DNA of 64,000 nt, taken from positions 25,747,001-25,811,000 of the forward strand of contig NC_088913.1 in NCBI RefSeq assembly GCF_963576675.1. Direction: 5' to 3'. The first letter of the stretch is position 1. Every line of letters starts with the position of its first letter. The position numbers and the translations under genes are program-made. The notes below the pieces were generated by a model. It saw only the letters and a program-made list of their open reading frames with translations, was not told the origin of the DNA and did no database searches. The stretch is from Euphorbia lathyris (Eukaryota > Streptophyta > Magnoliopsida > Malpighiales > Euphorbiaceae). Shown in pieces: positions 35,030-45,659 of the stretch.

Positions 35030-35468
35030 CAAATGGTTTGGTATCGAACCACTAGGAAGCAGAAAAACTGATCATCTATGGAGGCAAAGTATAGATGGAT
35101 TGCCACAACAACTTTTGAGCTTAATTGGTTACAAATGCTGATGAAAGAAATTGGTTATCCTATCAGTCAACCGCCAATTTTATGGTGTGATAATTTAAGT
35201 GCAGTTTATCTGTCAGCGAATCGTGCGTTTCACAATTCTATCAAGTATTTGGAAATCGATTTTTATTTTGTTCGAGGTGGTGTCCGTTCTAAGTTACTGG
35301 TACATATCAAACTGCCGATGTGTTTACCAAACCATTGGCGCGGGAGCGTTTTCTTAAAGACAATGTTACAGTTCGTGCCCAGCCTGTACAACTTGGGGGG
35401 GTGTGGAATGGAATGTAATTGTATAAGGAGTAAACGGTTAATAATTGACTTGTATAGGGAGTCTTAAT
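35030..35468 (+). pseudogene. Ty1/copia RNase H C-terminal fragment
   Basis: The frame at 35078 gives M-E-A-K-Y-R, then T-T-F-E-L-N-W-L-Q, I-L-W-C-D-N-L-S-A-V-Y-L-S-A-N and H-N-S-I-K-Y-L-E-I-D. These are the end blocks of copia RNase H (compare the usual E-A-E-Y and W-C-D-N motifs). Upstream parts of pol are absent. It leads into a purine run (GGGGGGG near 35,395) and an LTR. Confidence 0.8.
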
Positions 35469-35652
35469 CCTATTCAATGTAGAAGTGTGCTAGGGTTAGA
35501 GTATACTTGACCGAAACCCTCTTGTATAAATACGTGTGTATAGAGTATACTTGACCGAACCCCTCTTATATAAATACGTGTGTAATCTTCATTGTTCATA
35601 TGTCGAGATAATATATTTCTCCCAATATTTATATTGTTTACAATTGCAGCCA
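35399..35652 (+). repeat. Copia 3' LTR
   Basis: Begins with TGTGGAATGG right after the polypurine tract and probably ends near ACAATTGCAG. A 44 bp tandem duplication (35497-35583), each copy with a TATAAATACG box, puts two TATA boxes in the LTR. Confidence 0.55.
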
Positions 35653-36112
35653 CTAATTATTTTTTTTATCTATTCTCAAAGTAAAAAGACAACTTAAATG
35701 AGGGTATATTTGATAAAAATCAATTAATGTGCGTGGATTGAATTAAAATGACGTATATTATGAAACAAAAAATTCTTAAAAATACATGTACTCTGGAATG
35801 GAAGGAGTAATAGAAAGTAAATTCAAGTAAATTAAATCCAACAAATTGAAAGAGTATATACAATAAATTAATAAGAGAAATGAGTAATTTTGTACTAATT
35901 GTGTGAATAAAATTTGACAAAAGTGAAAATTAAAGTTTCGTTTTGATAATAGAGAATAAAAAGTGAAATGAAACTAGCATTAACATTTGCATGTTTAAAA
36001 TTCTGCAATAATTTTTTCTCTTCTTCAAAAAAACCAACATTTAAAATATTAATTGATGGTAGCTATTATTATATTTATAAAAAAATATAAATAGAAAATT
36101 AATTAATTATTA
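35653..36112. other. AT-rich non-coding DNA
   Basis: No gene or classified repeat is recognised. Confidence 0.5.
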
Positions 36113-36613
36113 GGGTAATTAATTTATTAGTCTCAATATTTTGATAAAACACACTGTTTAGTCATTTTATTTTAAAAAATAAATGATAAGGTCTCTAACC
36201 TTTTTCTCAGTGAACTGTTTAGTCCCTACTGTGTGTTTGTTAGATTTTTTTTACTGTTTATAACTTCGGAAATGACTAAATTACCCTTTACTATTTACCT
36301 TCAAACTTCAGAAGAGGAAATCTAATTTAGAAGAATAAGCTATTTGTATGGAGAACAAGAAAAAGAAGAGACCTAATGCTTACGAATTTGAACGATTAAG
36401 AAGAAAATCAAGAAGAAGAACACTTAAAGTTGATTTCAGATACATTAGAGTTTAAAGGAAAGGAAAATAAAGAAAAAGAAGAACACAAATCTAAATTGAC
36501 TAACAGAATCTTCATGAGAATCTAACGGTATGGACTAAACAGTTCACCGAGAAAAATGTTAGGGACTTTATCATGTGTTTTGTCAAAATACCGGACTAAT
36601 AAATTAATTACCC
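36113..36613. mobile_element. MULE-type MITE with about 130 bp TIRs
   Basis: Starts GGGTAATTAATTTATTAGTC and ends with its inverse. Arms stay similar for about 130 bp (AAAACACA, GTCYCTAACMTTTTTCTC, GAACTGTTTAGTCC). No clear target duplication is seen. A purine-rich core. Confidence 0.7.
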
Positions 36614-36733
36614 ATATAGGGCTCTAGGTGGTCGGCTATATTGCTTAAAGACAGAAACGGTCCTTAAACGGACTCCTCTACCTCATAGCTAGACTAAAGT
36701 AAACACGGATGGTTCTCCGTCGATGGCCTCATC

Positions 36734-37132
36734 AGAGCATCTTCAATAGAGGGTGTCTAAAAGAGTGTCAAAACTTAACACATAATCTTAAAATATAATA
36801 TTTTATTGTCTCTTTCATCCACTTCACTTTTGGCAACTTTTACTTAAAAAATGCTTCAATAGAGGTTGCTTGAAAAGTTACCATCATAATCCTACAAATT
36901 ATTATTTTATTACAAATATTAAAAATAAAAAACTCCAGATTTTATTATTTTTAGGAGATGGATCACTTTTATATTAAAAAATAATTAAACAAAGTTGTCA
37001 AAGAGGTTGCCAAAAATTAGCAACTTTATTTCGCAACCACAATCACTCCAATAATGAGCATCCTTCAAAAATTGTCAAACCTAATGCCAAATCAGCTGGC
37101 AATTTTTTAAGCACCCTCTATTAGAGATGCTC
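36734..37132. mobile_element. MITE with GAGCATC termini
   Basis: Ends GAGCATCTTCAATAGAGGGTG and its near-inverse at 37112-37132. Further inverted motifs lie inside (TTGCCA, AACTTT). A common plant non-autonomous DNA transposon type; superfamily not certain. Confidence 0.6.
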
Positions 37133-37630
37133 TTAGAAGCGGATGGGATCTTCTGTACCTCTAGAGGTTTCCCGAGAACATGTTTTGCTCTTAAATTAGA
37201 TGAATCTGAGGCTTTTTTTTTTTTTTTTGCTGAAACTAAAGCAAGCATTGATGCCATTAACGGCTAAGGATAGAAATTGCCTGAGAAACCCTTCTAATGT
37301 CAAACCTTGGCTTTTATTTCGTGCATATACTTATATTTGTCTTAGTATTAATTAACTCAAGTTGCTATATTTGTAGTCCCTACCATAAATGAAATTCACT
37401 TTTTATAATAATATTTAGTAATATCATTTAATTAATTTTTTATTTAACTATAAAAAAATTTATAAGGGATTCCAAGTTCCGGGTATTTGTCGAAAAATTG
37501 AATATTAGTTATCTTTAGAGTTATTTGCCACATGGCTTGTTATGATTGGAAGGAGAGTTGTACTTCCAATTTATAAATAAGATTCCTAGGCTCTGCTGAC
37601 TGGATATGCTACTAGAATTAATATAACTTG
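37133..37630. other. Spacer upstream of copy F
   Basis: No gene is recognised; a T run near 37,213. Confidence 0.4.
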
Positions 37631-37633
37631 CAA

Positions 37634-37676
37634 TTCTAGAAGCAAAACCCTGGTATTCTAGAAGCAACTTCTAGAA
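37634..37676 (+). promoter_or_regulatory. Cluster of heat-shock-element-like sites before copy F
   Basis: Three perfect TTCTAGAA cores (nTTCnnGAAn) lie at 37634-37641, 37656-37663 and 37669-37676. The last two form a palindrome, 21-63 bp before the TATA box. Other family copies do not show them. Confidence 0.45.
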
Positions 37677-37696
37677 TACTAGGGTGTTGTGTTGCA

Positions 37697-37704
37697 TATA
37701 TAAA
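37697..37704 (+). promoter_or_regulatory. TATA box of copy F
   Basis: CATATATAAACCC, 77 bp before the ATG. Confidence 0.6.
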
Positions 37705-37780
37705 CCCAGACATTCTTAAAAAAAAAACAGAGTTCAGGTTGTTTCTAACTTATTATAGTACAAAAAAGAGAATACAGAAA

Positions 37781-38189
37781 ATGACGACAAAGTTTTGTAT
37801 TATGTTGTTGTTTCTAATTTATTATAGTACCATACTCCAATCAGCCGAGCCCAGAGTTCTTCTCTATAAGCCTCCAGATTTCAGGTTTCGAGCTATTAAA
37901 TTAGGTAATTCTTGTCTTCAATTTATACTTAAGATTTTTATTATAATACTTCGTGGTTTCTATGGTTACTTTTTATTGTTTCTATATCTGATGAGTTCTC
38001 ATTTTAATATGTACTGCAGAAATTGAAAATGGAGGTCTGATGGCGCCACCTCCTTTTGCTCTTTCAATTGCAAAAAAATCTGTCCTTAAACCAATTGTTA
38101 TGGTACTACTGCTCGCGGTGATATCAACTATTGCGACTGCTTTAATCCGTATGTTTTGCACTCGTGGAGGACATGTCAGCGGCCGGTGA
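37781..38189 (+). CDS. Family copy F, two exons, tail frameshifted
   Basis: Exon 1 37781-37904, intron 37905-38019 (GTAATT...TGCAG), exon 2 38020-38189; 97 codons. MTTKFCIMLLFLIYYSTI signal peptide, S-A-E-P-R-V-L-L-Y, F-R-F-R-A-I-K-L, E-I-E-N-G-G, A-P-P-P-F-A-L, helix (P-I-V-M-V-L-L-L-A-V-I-S) ending T-A-L-I-R-M-F-C-T-R. It stops at TGA 38187. Relative to copy A, one base is missing at GGCCGGTGAG. In the next frame the tail (R-P-I-I-E-E-S-E-P and I-F-S-L-F) stays open to 38320. Exon 1 lacks the T-T-K-G-M-P-R-S linker of copies D and E, showing that the linker is dispensable or lineage-specific. Intact signal peptide and helix; the tail is lost or pseudogenised. Confidence 0.6.
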
Positions 38190-38329
38190 GACCCATTATT
38201 GAGGAAAGTGAGCCCGGATCCATTGGAGAAGAAGACGGTGGCAGTGGTCGTGGTGGTGTTCAGCATTTTGATACGAGTAGACGCAACATTATTTTCTCGT
38301 TATTCACATGGATTGTGTAATTTTGTGTT

Positions 38330-38760
38330 ATTTTGTATATGTATTGTATTTAATTAGAGTGATGAATTTCGATTATTACTTTGGGAGGAGATGTAATCGT
38401 ATCCGATGAAAATGCAAATGAGATTACAAGGAGTAAAGCGGAATTTGCATTTGATTAGATGGAAATTACGTGGCAATTTAGATCTGTTGATAAATTTTGG
38501 ATATTTTAAAGGTGTTTAATGTATGTACCGAATACTATTAGGTGGATTAAGTTTGACTTTTTATTAATTTGAATGGTTTTGGTTGTATTGTATTTAAGTA
38601 GTAGTATTTGTTAAGTTTAATGATGGATGAAGGAAACCGAGTTCATCCATCAGATCTGATCTTCTGAGTTCATATATCCCAACGAAGATCTCCGAATTCA
38701 AGGATGGGGAATCCGACAGAGGTTAGTGATTAATTTATAAGTTGTTGATAAGCTACCTTT
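38330..38760. other. Region 3' of copy F
   Basis: Holds the family 3' motif (AATTACGTGGCAATTTAGATC at about 38,464) displaced by about 130 bp of unrelated sequence. No gene is seen. Confidence 0.4.
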
Positions 38761-39644
38761 TAATTATGATATTTTTTGGGCTTTAAAGATACAATGAGAC
38801 TATGTTCCATCACTAACACTAATTTTTAATGGTGGGTATTTAAAAGATGTAGCTAATAATAATTTTTAGGCTTAAAACTTTTCAATTTTGGCCATTTTAC
38901 CTTCTGAATTTACGAGACGGTCTATTTTCCCCCTCAACAATTTAAAAGTGGTATTAGCAATCCCATCTTTTCATTATAACGGAAACAAGATGAAGTTCAA
39001 AACATTAATACAAATGTTCATGGAAGTATTGGAACCAGCCTGCATATATGTAGACGATTTAGAAGGAGTTAAAGCTATATACGATTTTTACAAGAGAACT
39101 TATGTACTGTACATACTAACCTGATTTGCAGCTTGTTTTAGTGGTGCATAACATTTTTTATTATGATCTTGGTGCTTGCAATGAGAACATGTCATAATTG
39201 TTTCCGTTATAATGAAAAGAGTGGATTATTAATACCACTTTTAAATAGTTGAGTGCGTAAATAGGTCGTTCCGTAAGTTTAGAAGGTAAAATGACCAAAA
39301 TTGACAAATTCAAAAGGTTGCGTATGGTTTAAACCTAATTTTTAATATCGGGATTTTACAGATGTAATGAGAATTTTTTTATCACTAATACTAATTTTCA
39401 ATAAGAAGATTTTAATCATTATAAATATTTTTAATGAGTAGATATTTAATCATTATAAGTGTTTTTAATGAGGAAATTTTAAATCATTATATATTTTATT
39501 AATAATGATAGATGTATAATTGTTATAAGTTAAAATTGAGATGAATTATTTCACTCATTAATACTATTATACTATTAGTAAGGAAGTAAAATTGGACTTA
39601 TAATGATAATGTTTTCTGTCATTAAAACCTTGTTTCTCGTAGTG
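38760..39644. mobile_element. CACTA element end fragment
   Basis: The right end TTGTTTCTCGTAGTG at 39630-39644 is a CACTA terminus (CACTACGAGAAACAA on minus). Subterminal repeats of the type TTTTTAATGAG...AATCATTATAA precede it. The left terminus was not found. A MULE MITE is nested inside. Confidence 0.5.
38868..39336. mobile_element. MULE MITE nested in the CACTA fragment
   Basis: Long inverted arms (AGG(C/T)TTAAA..., ATTTTGGYCATTTTACCTTCT, AAAAGTGGTATTA) of about 110 bp. Flanks share AATTTTT. The arms match the TIR-like end at 57,360-57,512 beside a MULE transposase, so the two belong to one family. Confidence 0.65.
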
Positions 39645-40600
39645 AATGTTTCGACTTCGAAAGAAGGGTTTCCACATCCATTATTATGTCGGAGCTACTC
39701 ATCTAGGATCATATGGTCTCTAATCGCTTTCTTTACCATGCTTCTAATAATTGAATCCTTTACTGTTGTGAAACTCAAATTAGTTTTTGATTTTAAAATA
39801 TATATGAGTAAAATCTAAAAAAAAAATCATGTATTTTCATTTTTTTATTAAATAGGTATCTGTGAATTTTTTTTTTTTCCAAATTAGGACTGAGAATTAG
39901 TTTGCTAAAAACATGGATCTTTTATTTTGACATTATAATAATAACAACTGCAACAGCTTCAAAATGGAAAATTGTAAAATTAAAGTTGATTAGTACCGTA
40001 TTCAAAATTAAAAAGTTGAACAAATAAAATTGCTTAAAATACCATTCAATTTTTGAATATCTCTATTTCGAGATCATCAACGGCCATTTTAATTTTGAGA
40101 TCCTTGTTTATAGCAAAACAAAAAATCCTAGTCATCTCCTAATCACAAAAAATCCTAGTCTCTAGAAATATTAACGTGAAAGTAAATTATTATTTTTTTC
40201 ACTTTACCCAATATTTAATCATCATTTATTAAGGACATGCAATCATATATAGCTAGCTATATGTTATGAAGATGAAAACGAAAATGAAATGAATATCTCA
40301 AAACAGAGGTTTAAAAATTACACTATCTGCATGTTACAGTGTATTAATTAATTAATTACATGAATATATTTCTTATTATATATGTTTCAAATCCTAACAT
40401 TACGTCATTTTCCTTTTCACATTACACAAGATATATGACAAACATTTGTTTTCATGTCGTTTGAATGTATTTAATCATCAGATTACACGACATATATATA
40501 ACTGTAAAAAAAGGCAAATGAAAATAAGTTTCGTGGCTGATATTTACCTCTCCCAAATTTAACACGCTCAAACGTTTTAATTAACATCCCAGCTCATATA
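39645..40600. other. AT-rich non-coding DNA
   Basis: No gene or classified element is recognised. Confidence 0.5.
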
Positions 40601-40654
40601 TAAACCAAAGGTTACATGCTAAATTAGGTTTCTTCAGCACATATCTTCAGTTCG

Positions 40655-40751
40655 ATGGTTCAGTCTTTAGCTCTCCCATCCATCTCTTTGGCTAACTCTA
40701 TGAAAGCTTTCTCCATGCAAATCTCTTTTCTGAAATCGAAACATAGAAATT
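40655..40751 (+). CDS. Possible first exon of an unknown gene
   Basis: A TATATAAACC box (about 40,597) lies 58 bp before this ATG. The 32 open codons start MVQSLALPSISLANSMKAF, Ser-rich with basic residues later, which would fit a plastid or mitochondrial targeting peptide. They end at a good donor (AT|GTAAGTTC). An acceptor CTTGCAG near 40,856 continues the frame into L-A-V-A-G-I-R-M-Y-S. Downstream exons are not clear and the frame fades into repeats. May be a real gene start, a remnant, or chance. Confidence 0.3.
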
Positions 40752-41514
40752 GTAAGTTCTATTTGTTCTCTTTTTCGATTTATTAGGGTTTTGTTGTTCA
40801 TTAATCTAGCTTTTTCTGATCGAACTTGTAATAATCATCAGGTTTACTCTTGCAGTAGCAGTTGCTGGAATAAGGATGTATTCATTGTTTGACTTATCAA
40901 TGAAAAGGTTGAGTCTTTCTTTTAGATACTTGCAACAATCATCAGATTTACAAATAAAAAGGATAGGTCTTTATTATAGGTATAAACTGATTTCACCTTT
41001 TAAATTCATGTTATAGGTGGGCCTTGCTCTTAGATACACTCGAAATTCCTTACTGTTGGCAATATACTTCGTGAAGCTATAGTGCGGGTGATGATGAGAA
41101 AGGTAGAACTTGCCCCTTTTGTTTGCAAATTTTATTAACATTAGGAATTATAAATTGACTAAGTATGAATTTGCATGGATATTAACAATGATATAAGTAT
41201 GTCCCAAGTAAACTCATCTTCTTTATAAGAACAATAGTATAAGAATATAGACCAATGTATTTATTAAAAGGGTATTTTATTGGCTTCTCCCGTAATGTAT
41301 GATAAATTGAAAATGAGTATGGACCAATGAAATATGAATTTAGTAGCAACTGGACATCAAAAATGGTAGTTGTACTTCACTTTCTTTTAGTTGGGTTTAG
41401 CAATAATATTGACATTTGTGTATTAGAGGTTTGATAGCTTCATTTGGCATTGTCATTTTACTTTGTGAAGGCATTTACTTCTTTACATCTCCTACATTTT
41501 AATCTTCGATGTTT

Positions 41515-42034
41515 TGATTTGAATTGAATATGTACAAACTGATTAAGCTTGCTCTAATTTGACTTGCATTAGATGTCTAATTCAAGTTAGGCATGAATAG
41601 GTATGAACTGATTAGCATATATACACAACTTAGACAAATAAGTTGAACTGTTAAGCTTGATGTTTGTTTCATTGATTAGTGTTCTGTTGTGACTTGAATA
41701 AGTATGAATTGATTAAGCTTGTTCTGATTTGACTTGCATTAGATGTCTAATTCAAGTTAGGCATGAATATGTATGAACTGATTAGCATATATGCACAAGT
41801 CAGACAAACAAGTCATGCATGAATAGGTATGCACTGATTAACGTGTATGTCAACTTAGACAAACAAGTTGAACTATTAAGCTTGATGTTTGTTTCACTGA
41901 TTAATGTTTTGTTGTGACTTGAATATGTATATGAAATGTTCTTCTTATTTGTATTTTAAAATTAATTTTCTATTATGAATTGCGTATGTACGAACTGATT
42001 AGCATGCTCTGGTTTGACTTGCATTAGATGTCTA
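41515..42034 (+). repeat. Minisatellite-like repeat (about 170-190 bp unit)
   Basis: About three imperfect units built from GAATATGTAYRAACTGATTA, CTTGCATTAGATGTCTA, AAGTTAGGCATGAAT and AGCTTGATGTTTGTTTC. Related units continue at 42,650-42,885 and 55,026-55,150, separated by a MULE and the large CACTA element. Confidence 0.75.
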
Positions 42035-42640
42035 CCTATGAAGCACAAACTCTTCCCCGGGGTCGCCGTGGTGGTGTCGGACTTGCGGGACTCAGGGACT
42101 TGTCAGGAATATGCTGGGACTCCCCGGTACTCGGTAGTGACACGATAGTGACATGGGACTCGGTGGTGTCTCGGCAGTGACACGACGAGGACTCAGCAGT
42201 GATATGGAGGGACACGACTAATAGTGAAAAAAATGTAAAAGTTTAGTTTTTTTTAAACCATATGGTTCAATAACAAAATTTGACAAAAAAAACCTAAAAT
42301 ACATCTAATACTCACCCGTTGTTATCGCGATTCTAAACTTTTAGGGCTTCTTTCTTATCATGCGATTTTTGTAAAAAAAAAAAAAAAACCTAAATTACTT
42401 TGGTTTCATTTTTAATTTTATTTGAAGTATTAGTTGTTTTGTTTTATGAATCAATGAATTATCTTATTATAGATGTGTTTTTATGGTTTATAAGTAATTT
42501 GTGATTTATCAATTTTTATATATATATTTTTATATGATAAATATATATAAAATTTGTCGTGTCTTTCCATACCCGTGTCTTATATTTTTATGCCGTTTGC
42601 CGCACCCACATCCGCATCCGCACCCGTATCAGTGCTTTAT
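42035..42640. mobile_element. MULE-like element inserted in the minisatellite
   Basis: Short terminal repeats CCTATGAAGCAC and (inverse) ATAAAGCAC. Flanking 9-mers AGATGTCTA (42026-42034) and AGATTTCTA (42641-42649) differ once. GC-rich GACACG-type subterminal repeats are at both ends and an AT-rich core lies between. No ORF. Confidence 0.6.
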
Positions 42641-42649
42641 AGATTTCTA

Positions 42650-42885
42650 CTTTGTATTTTAAAATAGGAATAAGTTGTTCATTACAGAATATAACATATA
42701 TGAACAAGTTAGACAAACAAGTTAGGCATGAATATGTATGAACTAATTAGCATGTATGCACAAGTTAGACAAACAAATTGAACTAATTCAGCTTGTTGTT
42801 TGTATTTCAAAATTAATGTTCTGTTATGAATTGAATAGGTATGAACTGACTAACATGGTCTGGTTTGACTTTCATTAGATGTCTA
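42650..42885 (+). repeat. Minisatellite continuation
   Basis: More units of the 41.5 kb repeat, ending in AGATGTCTA, where the CACTA element begins. Confidence 0.65.
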
Positions 42886-43290
42886 CACCACAACAAATCA
42901 TCACTTGTGCCACAATTAGAATCGTGGCACAAGTGTAATATTTTCGTGGTTGTATTATATAGCCACGAAAATTCTCCCATGGCACAAGTGAGCATGGCTA
43001 GGTAGTTGCCACGGGAAAATAATGGTTGTGGCATAAATTGGTTTTTATGCCACGGGAAAATCTGTGGCTAAGTGCATTCCTTTGCCACGTATACAATCGT
43101 GGCATGAGATATACGTGGCATGAGAAAATACCCGTGGCAAGACATAGTGGCCCATGACAATGAACTCCACTTAGCTACGAGAGTAACCGTGGCAAAGATA
43201 TAACACGTGTGGCTAGAATCTTTGCTTAGCCAGGAGCATAACCATGGCAAACTTCATCAAAATTTAGTAATTTGTTTTTAATTAATTTTA

Positions 43291-43318
43291 AATTTATTAT
43301 TATTATTGTTATTATCAA

Positions 43319-43351
<33 letters not shown>
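43291..43351. repeat. (TTA)n microsatellite
   Basis: About 60 bp of TTA repeats with one GTT/ATC interruption. Confidence 0.9.
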
Positions 43352-43353
<2 letters not shown>

Positions 43354-44196
43354 GAACTTTTAGATTGGAGGGAGCAACATTAAAATCAATAAGAACAATA
43401 AAAATAGAAATAAACAAAGTCCAAAATTTGAGGCATTAACGAAAAATAAATAATTATTAAATAAATAACAATCATCCACCCAGTAAAGAAACTCCCAATA
43501 AGAAAACAAATATCCCAATTATAAAAACATATATATTACAAAAGCTCTAAGACTAAATCAAGGGTATCTAACAAAAAAAAAGATATTCCCTATTGATGCC
43601 ATACGAATAATAATTCTAGAAACTGTGGAGTTGATAGGAAAATTATGAGATTCAGAGCAAGCATCCAAAGATCAGAGTTAAGATGTTGAGGAAACCTAAG
43701 GCAACATTACCCCACTCATAGTTGTAGAGATAAAATGGTTCACATCACCAACTGTTACAAAATAAGTAATCAAAGTTAAGGCAGAACTTATACATTAATA
43801 ACATGAACACAAAGCAACAATGAGAAAGACTATCATATAAGCATCGAATAAAATGAGCAATCAAAGTTAAAATTGAACTTATGCATTAATAATATGAACA
43901 CAAAATCAATAAGGAGAAAGACTCTCACATAAGCATTTGATAAAATCAGCAATCAAAGTTAGATACTATAATGTTAATTTTGTGTTTTCAAAACTATTAC
44001 TGTGAGAGACCAATGTTTGGATGCATGTTTTACTAGGAGCACGCACGCAACATCATTTTCCCAAAGCCAATGTGCATATTAGCCAAAGAAAACGTTTTCA
44101 TGACAGAACATGCAAAGGAAATGACATTTATAACCCAATAATATGGTGCAGAAAGTGTCAATGTTTTTAAAGATATTCTCAAAAAAAGAAGAAAAA
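43352..44196. other. CACTA interior without a recognised gene
   Basis: AT-rich. An imperfect direct repeat of about 120 bp (AATCAAAGTTAA...ATAAGCAT) recurs near 43,770, 43,860 and 43,950. Confidence 0.4.
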
Positions 44197-44343
44197 TGAT
44201 AAGATGCAAAAATACCTAACATTTAAGGCCAGGAACAATTTTACTCCTAATGTCTAAAATGATGCAATTTTACACATAATATCGGCAGGTAAGAGCAATT
44301 TTACCCCTAAGGTTGGCAAGTTGGCTATTTTTGCACTTATCCC
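44197..44343. mobile_element. Short MITE or TIR pair (GATAAGRTGCAAAAATA family)
   Basis: Starts GATAAGATGCAAAAATAC and ends with the inverse of GGGATAAGTGCAAAAATAG. Related text occurs at 60,310-60,440 and, in part, inside block T (GGATAAGGTGCAAAAAATAC). Confidence 0.5.
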
Positions 44344-44383
44344 AAATGAAAATGATAAAGAAAAATGTGTTTAAAAATAAATA

Positions 44384-44534
44384 AAAAAAAAGGGCGGCCC
44401 GGTCGCATTACGCGTCCCCGCTGAGCGAGGGTCCGGGGAGGGGTCCCACCACAAGGGTGTATTGGGGGCAAGCCTTCCCTTGCCAATTTAATTAGCAAGA
44501 GGCCGCTCCTAAGACTCGAACCCGTGACCTCTGG
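44384..44534 (-). mobile_element. Au-like SINE
   Basis: Perfect 13 bp target duplications TTAAAAATAAATA at 44371-44383 and 44535-44547. The minus strand has a tRNA-like B box (GGGTTCGAGTC), then CCTCTTGC, a GACCCCTCCCCGGACCC-like segment and a final GGCCGCCC plus T run. These are the diagnostic parts of the plant Au SINE. The 5' A-box part is short or missing. Confidence 0.8.
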
Positions 44535-44547
44535 TTAAAAATAAATA

Positions 44548-45235
44548 ATTGATAAAAAAAATTAACTTTCATGGTTGGCTCTGTTTTTCAATGGGGAAGA
44601 TGGCAATCTAACCTGCAAGCAAATCAACAACTAAATTGTTAGGTAGGAATAGTTTACCACCTACTTAATTGTTAACTTTCGATACCTGGCCTAATAATCA
44701 CTCATCTTTCAAAACCATGTACTTGAGTTGTACCAAACTATTAGCTAAATGTTTCAGGAGCAAGAGGGATCCACATCAACAAATAAAATGTAAAAAGCAT
44801 ATTCGTAATTTAAAAACAATGCACAAACAAACTGACTTTAATTTTGGTCTAAAAAATATGAGTAAAACCGCACAAAAACTTGGGTACTGTTGAAAAAGTT
44901 CAAACAAAGATATATGCATTCCATCCCAATAATAACTAACATAGAGTAGCTCAAGCACTAAGATCATGTAAGGACATTAACCGGGATATAACAAATACAC
45001 AAAGTCAAAGCATTGTGCGAGTGGCAGAAGCAATGATAACAAAGAACAAAAGGATAGAAGAAAAACAAATAGGGATTAGTACTCCTATATAAATTAATGT
45101 AAAATGAGGAAAAATAAAACCACAACAAATCAAATTGATAGAGTAAAATGTCACAGCACCTGTTGAAGATATGCAGCCACCATACTAGCCCTCAAAGATT
45201 TCATGATAACTATATATGTAAAACCTGGTGCCTTA
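44548..45235. other. CACTA interior without a recognised gene
   Basis: AT-rich. An ATG GCT AAG-type start on minus (about 45,247) overlaps the end of the gene fragment described next, but no convincing separate gene is seen. Confidence 0.35.
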
Positions 45236-45238
45236 GCC

Positions 45239-45630
45239 TTAGCCATGTTCTTCTGCTACTTCCAGGGGTCTTCTAGATTTAGAGTACATTGACATACATG
45301 ATTAATAAAAAATAATGGAGATCAAAATTTATTTCTAGATAGTAGAGTTTTAAAGGTAGAAATGACTAAGAAAGGTACCTGCTTATAATCCGGGCTTCCC
45401 CTGCTTAAATAGAGATAACAGAATATGTTAAATTCATAAATTTACCATATTATTCGCACTTGAAAAAAATTCTATAGTACGAAGTTTAATGCTAGAGAAA
45501 TAAAGTAGATCACATACCACGAGCATCACCTTGAAACCCTTCAATCAGAAAATATTCTAAAGTTGCAAATAAATTGGTCTTATGCACTCCAGGACAAGCT
45601 CCCTTAAGAGCCCTTATTTTCTGACCGCTT
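45239..45630 (-). pseudogene. Possible captured host-gene fragment, three exons
   Basis: Minus-strand exons join in phase: about 45630-45518 (K-I-R-A-L-K-G-A-C-P-G-V-H-K-T-N-L-F, then E-Y-F-L-I-E-G-F), donor GTG|GTATGT; a 22 nt micro-exon 45400-45379 between AGCAG and GTACC; exon 45272-45239 after TCTAG, ending P-L-E-V-A-E-E-H-G then TAA. All three boundaries keep one frame. It lies inside the CACTA element, which suggests transduplication of a host gene. I do not recognise the protein. The first exon's start depends on the acceptor GGTCAG. Confidence 0.4.
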
Positions 45631-45659
45631 TTCAAGGGCAAATATTAAAAAAGGAAAGA

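Noticed and set aside
7391..35652. The 5' copia part (7.3-9.7 kb) and 3' copia part (35.0-35.7 kb) as two halves of one split element
   Set aside because: Their LTR sequences differ and the intervening DNA contains older duplications and other complete elements; two separate remnants are more likely.
44384..44534. A tRNA gene or GC-rich regulatory island
   Set aside because: Only a B box is present, and the rest matches the layout of an Au-like SINE with a 13 bp target duplication.
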